DNA of 64,000 nucleotides from Pelagibius sp037652055 (GTDB taxonomy: Bacteria > Pseudomonadota > Alphaproteobacteria > Kiloniellales > Kiloniellaceae): positions 124,001 to 188,000 of the forward strand of contig NZ_JBBKAH010000004.1 of assembly GCF_037652055.1 (NCBI RefSeq), written 5' to 3'. Shown one piece after another: positions 25,320 through 34,847 of the stretch (its first letter is position 1; each line of letters starts with the position of its first letter). Under the pieces are notes generated by a model. That model saw nothing but the letters and a program-made list of their open reading frames with translations. It did no database searches and was not told the DNA's origin. The translations under genes and the position numbers were made by a program.

Positions 25320-26333
25320 CCATCGGCGCGCGCTCGCGCTCAAGCTGTCGCACGACGGCGTCATGCCAGGGGCCGCTCAGATGTTGTGGAAACACGGCGA
25401 TCTGCTGCTCATCTGCGAGGGCGTGATAGAGGTAGAAGGCGCCGAGAAGATGTCCGCAGGCGCGACAGCCGTTACTGAGATAGGAGCGTTCCTCCATTTT
25501 GCTGTAGCGCGGTTTGATGACGCCGAATCCTCTTCCCTGGGATGTGAGGGAGAACCGTTTCGGCGAGCCCCCGGGTAGTCACCGACGTCGGCGAGGGAGA
25601 AGTCGCAGCTGTTCGGGCCGAATTCGGCCTTGATGCGGGTGCGTTCACGGCACTCGTTGCGCCAGCAGTTCATGCTGCCGGCGTGGATGGCGATTATCGC
25701 GCCGACATCGCGTGGAATGCCGAAGCGCAAGCGCTTCGCAAAAGCGGCGGCAAGAAATCCTTCGACGGTCAGGCGTTGGGTCGAGGTGGTGGTTGCAAGG
25801 GTGACATGAAAGCCCGCGCGCGGGCCGCCACCGAGCTGGGCTGCGGGCAGATCGCGGCTGATGGGGATCTTCTTGCGGCGCAGCAGCCAGAGGCCGCGCA
25901 CATTGGATGCCGCGTAGCGCCGCTGGCGATCAAAAGTCTCCTCGTCTATCTGGTCAGCCAGCTAGATCTCGATTGCGACCGTGGCCTGGCCTTTCTCGGC
26001 CAGCACATCGGCTCGCCATTCTTCGCCCGACGGAATCATGTCGGATACCTCGGCCCGCGCAGTCCAACCGGCTGCCCGCGCCGCGTCCACGGCGATGGCT
26101 TTAAGGTAGCGATGGGCCTCGCTTTCGGGGCCGCTGGTGCACTCCCCGCCGGGCGTGTGGGCGAAATATTGAAGGCCGCGCGAGGACTTCTTCAGGATTA
26201 CTGGCGTCTCGCAACAGGAAAAGCGAAGGTGCAAATGCTGGCGATTGTCGCGTCGTAAAGCCTCCCAGGCATCGCGGGACAAGTTGATCGAGAGGATGCT
26301 GCGACCCTCCGGGTTGAGGCAGGTAAGAGGCAA
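25320..26333 (-). pseudogene. CoiA-like (competence-protein/zinc-ribbon) gene with one nonsense and two frameshift lesions
   Basis: Beginning at ATG 26333, the frame reads CoiA-like sequence (CCETPVILKKSSRGLQYFAH, ESEAHRYLKAIAVDAARAAG, WRADVLAEKGQATVAIEI). It then hits an in-frame TAG at 25962-25964 and continues in the same frame (DEETFDRQRRYAASNVRGLW, LWLLRRKKIPISRDLPAAQ). Near 25575 and 25535 the homologous reading moves to the next frame and then the third (LAETVLPHIPGK, then GFGVIKPRYSKMEERSYLSN with the cysteine pair CRACG). The first shift lies at a CCCGGGGG run. Three lesions make it a pseudogene. The 3' limit is approximate. Confidence 0.75.
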
Positions 26334-26800
26334 GGGGGCCGTGGCTCCGATCGCTAACGTCCTGGCGGCACGGTCAGCCTAGCGGCTCGGGGTTGCCGTG
26401 TCATGGCCTCCACATGGTGGCGGCGACAGCTAGCTTCGCGACCGCAGCGACTGCCGTCGTCGGTGGTGTCAACAACTTGGTCATCTGGCGGCGCCGCGCA
26501 GCCGCGTTCCCTTCGATGGTCCAGCGTTAACTTTTGAGCGAATGACATTCTAATTACTCTCGCTTAGGATGGTTCCTGGAGCGGACCAGGGGAGTTGGCC
26601 GGTCATTGCGCGGCAATGGGGAGGGTAGTTCGGGCTGCCCGTGCCGCAGGACTGCGTCTTGGACGATCGTCGACAGGCCAGCCTGTAGTCTTTGCCGCAA
26701 ACCCGGCGTATCGCCGTGGCGCACGCATTACGCCATTGGGTGCAGCGGCCAGCAGATCGTGTGGCTTCCCTTGTCATAGCGCAACGAAAGGGAGGCGCCC
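26334..26800. other. 467-bp region without a supported gene
   Basis: This is the divergent region between the CoiA-like pseudogene and the giant helicase gene. Only low-quality short frames occur. It presumably contains the promoter of the helicase operon, but no clear -35/-10 pair stands out. Confidence 0.4.
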
Positions 26801-29800
26801 GTGAACGAGATTAACCAAGCCGGCTGGTCAGCAGTGGCAGATCAGGACCAGGACGCGCCATTGGGCGAGCGTCAGTCCGTAGTTGATCACGTGCCAGCCG
26901 CCGCAGCGGTCGAGATCTCCGCCTCGATCGCAGCGCAGATCACCTACGCAACCCACCAGAACGACGTTCCGGTCATCGCAGATCTGAGCCTCGCCAACCG
27001 CGGCGCGGAGGATCTCGAGGGCCTGGTGCTGACCCTCGAGGTTGATCCGCCGCTCGTTACCGAGAAGCGCTGGCGCATCGACCGCCTGGCGGCCGACGGC
27101 GAGCTGCGGCTCAGAGACCGCAACGTGTCACTCGCCGGTGCCTCTCTCTCGCGACTCACCGAGCGGCGACGTGCCGATCTCTCCCTCCGCCTCACCCGGG
27201 GTGACGACCTGATTGTCGAGGAGCGGCGCGAGATCACCGGCCTTGCCCACAACGAGTGGGGCGGCGCCAGCCACATGCCAGAGCTCCTCGCCGCCTTTGT
27301 CATGCCCAATGACCCGGCCGTCTCACGCCTCCTGAAAGAGGCTTCTGAGATCCTTCGTCGCTCCGGCAAGGATCCCTCCTTGGAGGGCTACCAGCAGAAG
27401 TCGCGCAAGCGGGTCTGGGAGATCGCCGCAGCAGTCTGGTCGGCGGTGGCGCAGCGCAGGCTCACCTATTCGGAGCCGCCGGCGAGCTTTGAGCGCAATG
27501 GACAGAAGATCCGCACGCCCGGGGAGGTGCTGGACAACGGCATTGCCACCTGCCTCGATGCCGCTGTGCTCTTCGCATCGGCACTTGAGCAGATCGGTCT
27601 TCGCCCTTTGATCGCTTTTACTGAAGGTCACGCTATCTGCGGGCTGTGGCTACAGCCCCAGACGCTTCCAAGCCTAACCACGGATGACCCTTCCGAGCTA
27701 CGCAAGCACATCGACTTGAAGGAACTGCTGCTCTTTGAGACCACGCTGGTAACCCATGAGCCACCGAAGAAATTCTCCAAGGCAATCGAGGTCGCCAACG
27801 GCGAGATTGCCGAGGCCGTCGAGGATAAGTTCGTTTACGCCCTCGACATAGCCCGCGCGCGCCAGCAGCAAATCTCCCCGCTCGGCATTGAGCGGGTGAT
27901 TAAGGAGGGCGAGAACGCCGGCGAGGTCGTCGTTGCCGAAGGCCTTGAGGAGGCTCCCGAGCTGCCCGGCTTTGATCTTGGGGTCGAGACGAACGAGACA
28001 CCCGACTCACCGGAAGGTCGGCTCGACCATTGGAAGCGCAAGCTTCTCGATCTCACCAAGCGCAACCGCCTTTTAAACCTGAAACCCTCCAAGACGGCGA
28101 TCCCGCTCATCTGTCCCGATCCAGCCGCCCTGGAGGATAAGCTCGCCGACGGCAAAAAGATCTCGGTGCGGCCCCTGGTGAAGCCAACTCAGGAAGGTGA
28201 CAGTGGGCGCGACCTGCAACTCTTCCAGCAGAACCGCGGCGAAGACTATGTTCGGGAGTTTGCCCAGCACGCCCTGGAGAATAACGAGCTGGTGTCCGAA
28301 CGCGAGCAGAAAGAGCTCGATGCGGGGCTTGTGGAGCTCTACCGCAAAGCCAGGTCGGACCTCCAAGAGGGTGGCGCCAACACGCTCTTCCTCGCGCTCG
28401 GCATGCTTAAGTGGAAGCAGTCGGAGGACGAAACGCGCAGCTACAGGGCGCCGCTCATTCTGGTGCCGGTCAAGATCGAGCGCAAGAGCGCAGCCTCGCG
28501 CGTCAGGATCATGGCGCACGATGACGAGACGGTCTTCAACATGACCCTGCTCGAGATGCTGCGCCAGGACTTCGGTCTGCGTTTGCCTCAACTTGAGGGC
28601 AAGTTGCCGGAAGATGATTCGGGTGTCGATGTGGCTCTCATCTGGAACATCGTCCGTAAGGCGGTGATCGACATGAAGGGCTTCGAGGTGGTGGAGGAGG
28701 TGGTGCTCTCGACCTTCTCCTTTGCTAAGTATCTCATGTGGAAAGACCTCTCCGACCGCACGGCGGAGTTGAAGGGGAGCCCCTTCGTCGCTCACCTGAT
28801 TGACACCCCGCGCGATCCTTACGAGGGATCGGCCGAATTCATGAAGCCCTCGGAGATCGACGAGAAGATCGATCCCTCTGAGCTTTTTATGCCGCTGCCG
28901 GCGGATTCCTCGCAGATCGTCGCGGTGCACGCCTCGGCGCAGGGCGGCGACTTCGTGCTGGAAGGCCCGCCGGGTACCGGTAAGTCGCAGACCATCGCCA
29001 ACATCATCGCCCACAATCTCGGTCTCGGCCGGCGCGTGCTCTTCGTCTCGGAGAAGATGGCCGCCCTCGAGGTCGTCTACCGCCGCCTGGTCGAGAAGGG
29101 CCTCGGGCGCTTTTGTCTCGAGCTGCACTCCTCCAAGGCCAACAAGAAGGACGTGCTGGGCCAGCTGGACCGCTCCTGGAGCGAGCGGGGCGAAGAGATG
29201 GCTGAGCACTGGCAGGCCGAGGCAGCGCGCCTGAAGGAAGTGCGCGACAGCCTGAACGGCCTCGTAAGGGCGCTCCACACTCCGGGCAGGACGGGTGTCT
29301 CGCCTCGCGCCGCCATCGGCCGGTCTGCACGATTTGCCGAGCGGCATCGCTTGGAGCTCTCCTGGGAGGGCGATCTGGAGGCTGATCGCGCTCGGGACCG
29401 CGAGGGCCTCGTCCGCTTGCAGGACATCGCCCGGCGTCTGGGGCTCGAGCGCGGCCAGATCGGTCCCGATGAGCTGAAGGTATTCAAGGACCTGCGCCAG
29501 GAGGACTGGTCCCATGCCTGGCAGGCGCGTTTCGTGGAGGCTGCCCGTCGTCTCATTGGGCGGATCGACGCTGTCCTGACGGCCGCCGGCAACTTCACGG
29601 GCCCGGCCGGGTTGCCGCAGCCGGGAAGCCGTCTCGCCGGCCTCGAGGGGCTTGCCGTGATTGCGGCGCTGCTGCCGGCGGCCGCTCGGCACGATCTCGG
29701 CTTTGCGCTGACCGGCAAGGGTGGCCAGGCGCTGGACGACCTGGGGCGGGCGCTCGACAAGCTGGAGGCCTACCGGGTGGAGAAGAAAAAGCTGTCGCTT

Positions 29801-32800
29801 GCCTGGAGCGATGTGGCCATCGCCGCGGCCGAGGTCGAGACCTGGAAGGGGCAGTGGCGTGCTGCTGGCGACAAGATCTGGCCCTTTGGGGCCTTGGAGC
29901 GCCGTGGGGTCGCCTCTCGGATGAAGAAGGCCGCCGGCCTCAAGAGGCGCCCCATCGCGGCCAGCGATCTCGACACCCTGGAGAAGCTGCAGATCCTGAA
30001 GGGCGAGATGGAGGCGGCCGCACGGGATTTGCCGCAGGACACGCCCTGGAAAGGCCTCGAAAGCGATGTCGATCGGGCCCGGGAGGCTGCGACTGCCGGC
30101 GCCAAGCTGCGCGAGGGCGCAACGCGCCTTGCTGAGGGAGCCGATCAGCTGATCGCCGTGCGCGAGACGCTGAGAAAGCTCGTCTCAGAGGGCCAGGACC
30201 TCATCGCCGCCGGCATGCCGATCGCCGAGGCTGGCCGGCGGCTTGCCGAGGAGATGCAGGCCTTCAAGCAGGCCTTTGACGACTACGCAAGGGAAGCGGC
30301 GGCCGAAGCCCGAACCGTGGTCGATCTTGGCGCCCTCAAGGAAGAGGCCCAGGGCGTGCTCGACCTGCAGCAACGCATCAACCTGTGGTGCCGCTGGCAG
30401 GCCGTCCGGAACGAGGCGCTGGGCGCCGGCCTGGATGACTTGGTAGCGGCCCTGGAAAGCGGCCTAGTGCCGGCGGAGGAGACGGAAGAGGCCTTCAAGA
30501 CCGCCTACTGCCGGTGGATCGCCGGGCGCCTAGTCGACGAGCGCGAGGAGCTGCGCACCTTCTCGGCCTTGGCGCAAGAGCAGAAGATCGAGGCGTTTCG
30601 CGAGCTCGACCAGAGGCTGGCCGACCTCTCCATTGACTACATCAAGGCGAAGCTCTCCGGCGACATCCCCGGGCGCCATGACGCCGCTCAGTCGCCCGGC
30701 TACGGCGTGCTCGCCCGCGAGATCCAGAAGAAGTCGCGCCACATGCCGGTGCGCCAGTTGTGCGGTGAGCTGGGCGACGTCCTGACCACGCTGACGCCTT
30801 GCCTCCTCATGAGCCCGCTCTCGGTGGCCCAGTTCCTCGCCGCCGGCAGCAAGCATTTCGACCTGGTGGTCTTCGACGAGGCCTCCCAGATCACCGTGTG
30901 GGATGCGATCGGCGCCATTGCCCGCGGCAACAACGTCATCGTGGTCGGCGACCCCAAGCAGATGCCGCCGACGTCCTTCTTCGAGCGGGCCGCCTCGGAG
31001 GACGCCGAGGAAGAGTCCGGGTTTGCCGACGACATGGAGAGCATCCTCGACGAGGCGCTGGCCGCCCGAATCAAGTGGCATCGCCTCACCGGCCACTACC
31101 GCAGCCGCCATGAGAGCCTCATCGCCTTCTCGAACCACCGCTACTATGGCGGCGATCTCGTGACCTATCCCTCGAACGATACCAAGCCCACCGCGGTCTC
31201 CTTCCGCAAGGTGGCGGGCGTATACCTGCGCGGGGCTGGACGCACCAACCCGGAGGAGGCGCGGGAGGTGGTGGCCGAGGTGGTGCGGCGGCTGAAGGAT
31301 CCCGTCTTGAGCAAGCTCTCGGTCGGCGTGGTAACGCTCAATTCCGAGCAGCAACGTCTCGTCGAGAACCTGCTGGACGAGGAGCGCCGGGCGGATCCGG
31401 CCCTCGAGGCCTTCTTCGGCGAGGATGCCGCCGAACCGGTTTTCATCAAGAATCTGGAGACTGTGCAGGGCGACCAGCGCGACGTGATCCTGCTCTCCGT
31501 CGGCTATGGGCCCAAGGAGCCGGGCGCGCGCACCATGTCGATGAACTTCGGCCCTCTGAACCGCAAGGGCGGCGAGCGCCGCCTCAACGTGGCGATCACC
31601 CGGGCGACCACTGAGGTGGTGATCTTCGCGAGCTTCGATCCTTCGATGATCGACCTCACGCGAACGTCTGCCGAGGCGGTACATGACCTGCGTCACTATC
31701 TGGAGTTCGCCGAGCGGGGACCCACAGCGCTGGGAGAAGTCCTGAAGTCCGTCGGCGGCACGAACAGCTTCGAGTCCGACTTCGAGGAGGCGGTCGCCGA
31801 GGGACTCCGGCGCCGTGGATGGTCCCTGCATACGCAGATCGGCGTCTCCAAGTTCCGCATCGACCTGGGCGTCATCCATCCGGACTGGCCCGGGCGCTAC
31901 CTAGTGGGTCTCGAGTGCGACGGCGCTACCTACCACGCCTCGCCGTCGGCACGCGATCGCGATCGGGTGCGTCAGGCGATTCTCGAGAGTCTCGGTTGGC
32001 GGCTCCTGCGCATCTGGTCGACGGACTTCTTTATCGACCCGAAGGGTACCCTGGAGCGGATCGACGAGGCGCTCTCGAAGTTGCTTGAGGAGGATCGTGC
32101 CCGGGCACAGGAACAGGCGCAGTCGAAGCCGAAGACAGAGACAACGGCGGGCGTTCCCAGAATTAACGGTGGCAGCAGTGGGAAGGCCAGGGACGAGCAA
32201 CTGGGAGAGGAGGTTGGAGAGGGATCGTTCGACAGCGACCACGAGGAGGAGGTCGAGAATGCGCCTGAGGACCTCGGCAACGACAGTCAACGTGTCGGCG
32301 TCGAGCGAGGGCATCCCGTGGCACGCGTCGCCCGGCAGGGCGGGAGCAGTCCGGCTCCGGCCGGCGGGTCCGCTGCCAATCTGCACGTCGAGTTGGACCC
32401 GGAAAAGTTCAACGACATTGGCTATCGCCAGGTCATCCGGCGCCTGGGGCTTGCGATCATCGATGCGGAGGGCCCCGTGTCCTTCGACTACCTGGCGATG
32501 CGTATCGCCCGCGCGCACGGGTTCAAGCGCACCGGCGGGCAGATCCGCCGGCAGGTCCAACAGGCGGTGGCGCGGCAGCGGCCGCAGTCGCGGGGGGCTG
32601 GGGAGGAGCAAGTGCTCTGGCCAGCCGAGGTGGAGCCGCAGGCCATCATCCCTTTTCGGGGGCTGAGCGTCGCCGGTGTAGACCGTTCCTGGGCCGACGT
32701 TCCCTATCCGGAAAAGTTGGGGCTTGCGCTGCAGATCTTGGAGCAAGGACCGGACGATGATCCGCCAGCCGCCATGGCCGCGGCGCTCGGGCTCACTCGC

Positions 32801-32905
32801 CTGCGCCAGACAACGCGGGATGAGTTCGCCGAGTTGCTGCGCCGAGTTGGCGAAATGAGAGAGAAGGGCGGAGAAGGTAATGACGGCGCTGGCGGAGAGG
32901 GCTAG
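26801..32905 (+). CDS. Giant DUF4011/DUF3320 SF1 helicase-nuclease (putative defence protein)
   Basis: A 2034-aa multidomain protein. A transglutaminase-like segment (C251 in GIATCLDAAVLFASAL, His in FTEGHAICGLWL) is followed by DUF4011 (~residue 407, LDHWKRKLLDLTKRNRLLNL). The SF1 helicase has Walker A EGPPGTGKSQTIANII (~722), Walker B VVFDEASQITVWDA (~1353), VVGDPKQMPPTSFFER, and motif VI NVAITRATTEVVIF (~1597). A Vsr/DUF559-like PD-(D/E)xK nuclease follows (~1657-1775, FRIDLGVIHPDW then LVGLECDGATYHAS), and then DUF3320 (~1867-1942, SFDYLAMRIARAHGFKRTGG). GTG 26801 follows a GGAGG. Proteins of this architecture recur in defence islands. Two further genes follow at 59 and 35 nt. Confidence 0.85.
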   Translation: MNEINQAGWSAVADQDQDAPLGERQSVVDHVPAAAAVEISASIAAQITYATHQNDVPVIADLSLANRGAEDLEGLVLTLEVDPPLVTEKRWRIDRLAADGELRLRDRNVSLAGASLSRLTERRRADLSLRLTRGDDLIVEERREITGLAHNEWGGASHMPELLAAFVMPNDPAVSRLLKEASEILRRSGKDPSLEGYQQKSRKRVWEIAAAVWSAVAQRRLTYSEPPASFERNGQKIRTPGEVLDNGIATCLDAAVLFASALEQIGLRPLIAFTEGHAICGLWLQPQTLPSLTTDDPSELRKHIDLKELLLFETTLVTHEPPKKFSKAIEVANGEIAEAVEDKFVYALDIARARQQQISPLGIERVIKEGENAGEVVVAEGLEEAPELPGFDLGVETNETPDSPEGRLDHWKRKLLDLTKRNRLLNLKPSKTAIPLICPDPAALEDKLADGKKISVRPLVKPTQEGDSGRDLQLFQQNRGEDYVREFAQHALENNELVSEREQKELDAGLVELYRKARSDLQEGGANTLFLALGMLKWKQSEDETRSYRAPLILVPVKIERKSAASRVRIMAHDDETVFNMTLLEMLRQDFGLRLPQLEGKLPEDDSGVDVALIWNIVRKAVIDMKGFEVVEEVVLSTFSFAKYLMWKDLSDRTAELKGSPFVAHLIDTPRDPYEGSAEFMKPSEIDEKIDPSELFMPLPADSSQIVAVHASAQGGDFVLEGPPGTGKSQTIANIIAHNLGLGRRVLFVSEKMAALEVVYRRLVEKGLGRFCLELHSSKANKKDVLGQLDRSWSERGEEMAEHWQAEAARLKEVRDSLNGLVRALHTPGRTGVSPRAAIGRSARFAERHRLELSWEGDLEADRARDREGLVRLQDIARRLGLERGQIGPDELKVFKDLRQEDWSHAWQARFVEAARRLIGRIDAVLTAAGNFTGPAGLPQPGSRLAGLEGLAVIAALLPAAARHDLGFALTGKGGQALDDLGRALDKLEAYRVEKKKLSLAWSDVAIAAAEVETWKGQWRAAGDKIWPFGALERRGVASRMKKAAGLKRRPIAASDLDTLEKLQILKGEMEAAARDLPQDTPWKGLESDVDRAREAATAGAKLREGATRLAEGADQLIAVRETLRKLVSEGQDLIAAGMPIAEAGRRLAEEMQAFKQAFDDYAREAAAEARTVVDLGALKEEAQGVLDLQQRINLWCRWQAVRNEALGAGLDDLVAALESGLVPAEETEEAFKTAYCRWIAGRLVDEREELRTFSALAQEQKIEAFRELDQRLADLSIDYIKAKLSGDIPGRHDAAQSPGYGVLAREIQKKSRHMPVRQLCGELGDVLTTLTPCLLMSPLSVAQFLAAGSKHFDLVVFDEASQITVWDAIGAIARGNNVIVVGDPKQMPPTSFFERAASEDAEEESGFADDMESILDEALAARIKWHRLTGHYRSRHESLIAFSNHRYYGGDLVTYPSNDTKPTAVSFRKVAGVYLRGAGRTNPEEAREVVAEVVRRLKDPVLSKLSVGVVTLNSEQQRLVENLLDEERRADPALEAFFGEDAAEPVFIKNLETVQGDQRDVILLSVGYGPKEPGARTMSMNFGPLNRKGGERRLNVAITRATTEVVIFASFDPSMIDLTRTSAEAVHDLRHYLEFAERGPTALGEVLKSVGGTNSFESDFEEAVAEGLRRRGWSLHTQIGVSKFRIDLGVIHPDWPGRYLVGLECDGATYHASPSARDRDRVRQAILESLGWRLLRIWSTDFFIDPKGTLERIDEALSKLLEEDRARAQEQAQSKPKTETTAGVPRINGGSSGKARDEQLGEEVGEGSFDSDHEEEVENAPEDLGNDSQRVGVERGHPVARVARQGGSSPAPAGGSAANLHVELDPEKFNDIGYRQVIRRLGLAIIDAEGPVSFDYLAMRIARAHGFKRTGGQIRRQVQQAVARQRPQSRGAGEEQVLWPAEVEPQAIIPFRGLSVAGVDRSWADVPYPEKLGLALQILEQGPDDDPPAAMAAALGLTRLRQTTRDEFAELLRRVGEMREKGGEGNDGAGGEG

Positions 32906-32964
32906 GCCGGAGGCTATCTCGTTGTGCTGAGATTGCCGGTGGCGAAACAACAGGGGCGAGGGGC

Positions 32965-33723
32965 ATGTTTGCATTCACGAAAGGCGGCAAGTTCGGGCGG
33001 GCGGTCAAGAAGGCGCTGGCCGACAAGGTGATCACCGATGGTGAATTGGCGGAGATCGAACGCCTGCAGTCCGAGCTCGGGCTCTCTGAAGAGAAGGCAA
33101 AGGGCATCCTCCGAAAGCAGGTATTGCCACTCGCCAATAAGCTCACCGGCCGTGTGCTAGACCGGGTAAAGAAGACACGCCGCTACTCACCAGACGACGA
33201 AGAGGAAATCCGCGATATCTGCCGTCAGCTCAGGGTGACGCCCGACTTTGACCAGGTGTCGATGCAGATCTATCGCAAGCTCTGGGAGGTGGAGGCGACT
33301 GGGCGGTTGGAGCCAGAGCCCATCGAGGCCGACATCCGATTGGGGCGTAACGAGGTTTGCTTTCACTACTGCCCTTCGGTGTGGCTGCAGATGAAGACGG
33401 TGCGCGAGCACCACGGCTACGCCGGCGGCTCGATCGGCTTTCGCGTCGCCAAGGGGGTAACCCTCCGCTTCGGCCGTGCCGTGCCGATTACCTCGACGCG
33501 CGAGGAGCTGGTGGAGAAGGCCGGTGGCGATCTCTATGTCACCAACAAGAAGCTCGCATTCATCGGTCAGCCGCGTTCCACCAATGTGACCTATGGGCGC
33601 TTGGCACGCTGGGAGATCTATAGCGACGGCATTGAGGTTATCAAGAACAGCGGAAAGCCCGACGTCTTCCGTCTTTCGGAGGCGGACATAGAGTATGTCG
33701 ATGCACTCTTGCAGACGGTCTGA
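32965..33723 (+). CDS. TerB-like / bacterial PH-like domain protein
   Basis: A 252-aa protein. The first ~70 residues (VKKALADKVITDGELAEIER, then LGLSEEKAKGIL) have the helical, acidic pattern of TerB-like (tellurite-resistance type) domains. The C-terminal ~70 residues (GGDLYVTNKKLAFIGQPRST, then VTYGRLARWEIYSDGIEV) look like a GRAM/bacterial-PH fold, in which LYVTNKRL-type strands are typical. No membrane segment is present. It lies 59 nt after the helicase gene and 35 nt before the channel gene, so a three-gene operon is likely. TerB domains often accompany stress and defence proteins. The specific function is unknown. Confidence 0.65.
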   Translation: MFAFTKGGKFGRAVKKALADKVITDGELAEIERLQSELGLSEEKAKGILRKQVLPLANKLTGRVLDRVKKTRRYSPDDEEEIRDICRQLRVTPDFDQVSMQIYRKLWEVEATGRLEPEPIEADIRLGRNEVCFHYCPSVWLQMKTVREHHGYAGGSIGFRVAKGVTLRFGRAVPITSTREELVEKAGGDLYVTNKKLAFIGQPRSTNVTYGRLARWEIYSDGIEVIKNSGKPDVFRLSEADIEYVDALLQTV

Positions 33724-33758
33724 TGGCTCGAAGGTGAAATCGGATAGCGGAGCAGAGA

Positions 33759-34604
33759 GTGACGGCACCGGCAGAGAGAGCTGAAGGGGCGTTGTTGGCA
33801 AGCGTTCTGATCCGGATCCGGCGCTGGCTCAGGGCCGGTTTTGATGGTGGCGCTGCGGAGCAGCCGGGTAGCGCCGCTGTTGCCCGTCTCATCGTCTTTG
33901 TCATTCTCATGGGTTCGCTCATCGCCATGCTGGAAACCGAGCAGAGCCTCTGGCACGACAAGGACGTGGCGGCGGCTTTCCGCCTAATGGACAGGGCGTT
34001 GCTTGTTTTCTTTTCGCTGGAATACCTGCTGCGCTTCTGGGCGGCGGGCGAGGTCGAATCCTGGCAGGGCTGGCGCGGGCGTCTCAGGTGGGCTCTGCGG
34101 CCGTGGCATCTCTTCGACCTGGCCCTGATCATGGTGTTCCTGCTGCCGCACCTTGGCGCGGAGATCTTCATCCTGCGCTTCCTGCGCATCGGCCGGGTCT
34201 TCATGGTGCTGCGCCTGACGCGCCTCACCGCAGCCGGGCAAATGCTGGGATCTTGCGTTTACGCCCGGCGCTACGAGCTTTTGGTCAGCGTGATGATGGC
34301 ATTCCTCCTCATGATAGTGGCTGCGGTCTTCCTCTATTTGGTGGAAGGCCCCCGCCAGCCGGAGGCCTTCGGATCGGTGCCGCGGGCGCTGTGGTGGGCC
34401 ATGGCGACGCTGACCACCGTCGGCTACGGCGACGTCTATCCGGTCACGCCGCTCGGCAAAATGTTGGCCGGCTTGGTGGCCTTCATTGGGATTGGTGTTA
34501 TCGCCATACCGACCGGCATTGTTGCCGGCGCCTTTGCCAATGCCATAGCGCGGCCCGAGGAGGGAAGAAAAGGTGACCCTGATTCAGCCCCGGAGGACGT
34601 GTAA
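33759..34604 (+). CDS. Six-TM voltage-gated-type potassium channel
   Basis: A 281-aa ion-transport protein. S1 is VARLIVFVILMGSLIAMLE, S2 ALLVFFSLEYLLRFWA, S3 FDLALIMVFLLPHLG, and S4 has arginines every third residue (LRFLRIGRVFMVLRLTRL). S5 is VMMAFLLMIVAAVFLYLVEG, the P-loop carries the K+ filter TTVGYGDVYPVT, and S6 is GLVAFIGIGVIAIPTGIVAG. The start is a GTG at 33759; a GTG at 33735 is an alternative. No RCK domain follows. Chromosomal channels of this type are common, but placement after a defence-type helicase in an island hints at a membrane-depolarising effector (inference). The C-terminus is short and charged. Confidence 0.85.
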   Translation: MTAPAERAEGALLASVLIRIRRWLRAGFDGGAAEQPGSAAVARLIVFVILMGSLIAMLETEQSLWHDKDVAAAFRLMDRALLVFFSLEYLLRFWAAGEVESWQGWRGRLRWALRPWHLFDLALIMVFLLPHLGAEIFILRFLRIGRVFMVLRLTRLTAAGQMLGSCVYARRYELLVSVMMAFLLMIVAAVFLYLVEGPRQPEAFGSVPRALWWAMATLTTVGYGDVYPVTPLGKMLAGLVAFIGIGVIAIPTGIVAGAFANAIARPEEGRKGDPDSAPEDV

Positions 34605-34847
34605 TCCCGCAATTCGGTTATCCTGGCTACCGGTCCAAATTGGCCAAGGCTCCGGATGCCCATTGACCGGCTTTATGTGGTCGAGTGGCAGGCTGGCACG
34701 GCAAGCCAAGGTGATACGGAGCTGTAGTCAGGCCAATAATAATTGAAACGCACAGAGATAATTTAACGATAAAGTGCTTGGCAGTGCAGCAGTGCACAAG
34801 GTGGCAGTGTATTTTCAGCGGAAGTCGTAGATTGAGAGAAAGTGCAA

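Noticed and set aside
24091..25497. A 468-aa protein fusing a zinc-ribbon segment to the secreted protein
   Set aside because: The upstream part belongs to the frameshifted CoiA-like pseudogene and happens to be in frame. The signal peptide and GGGGAG site show that the real start is 25116.
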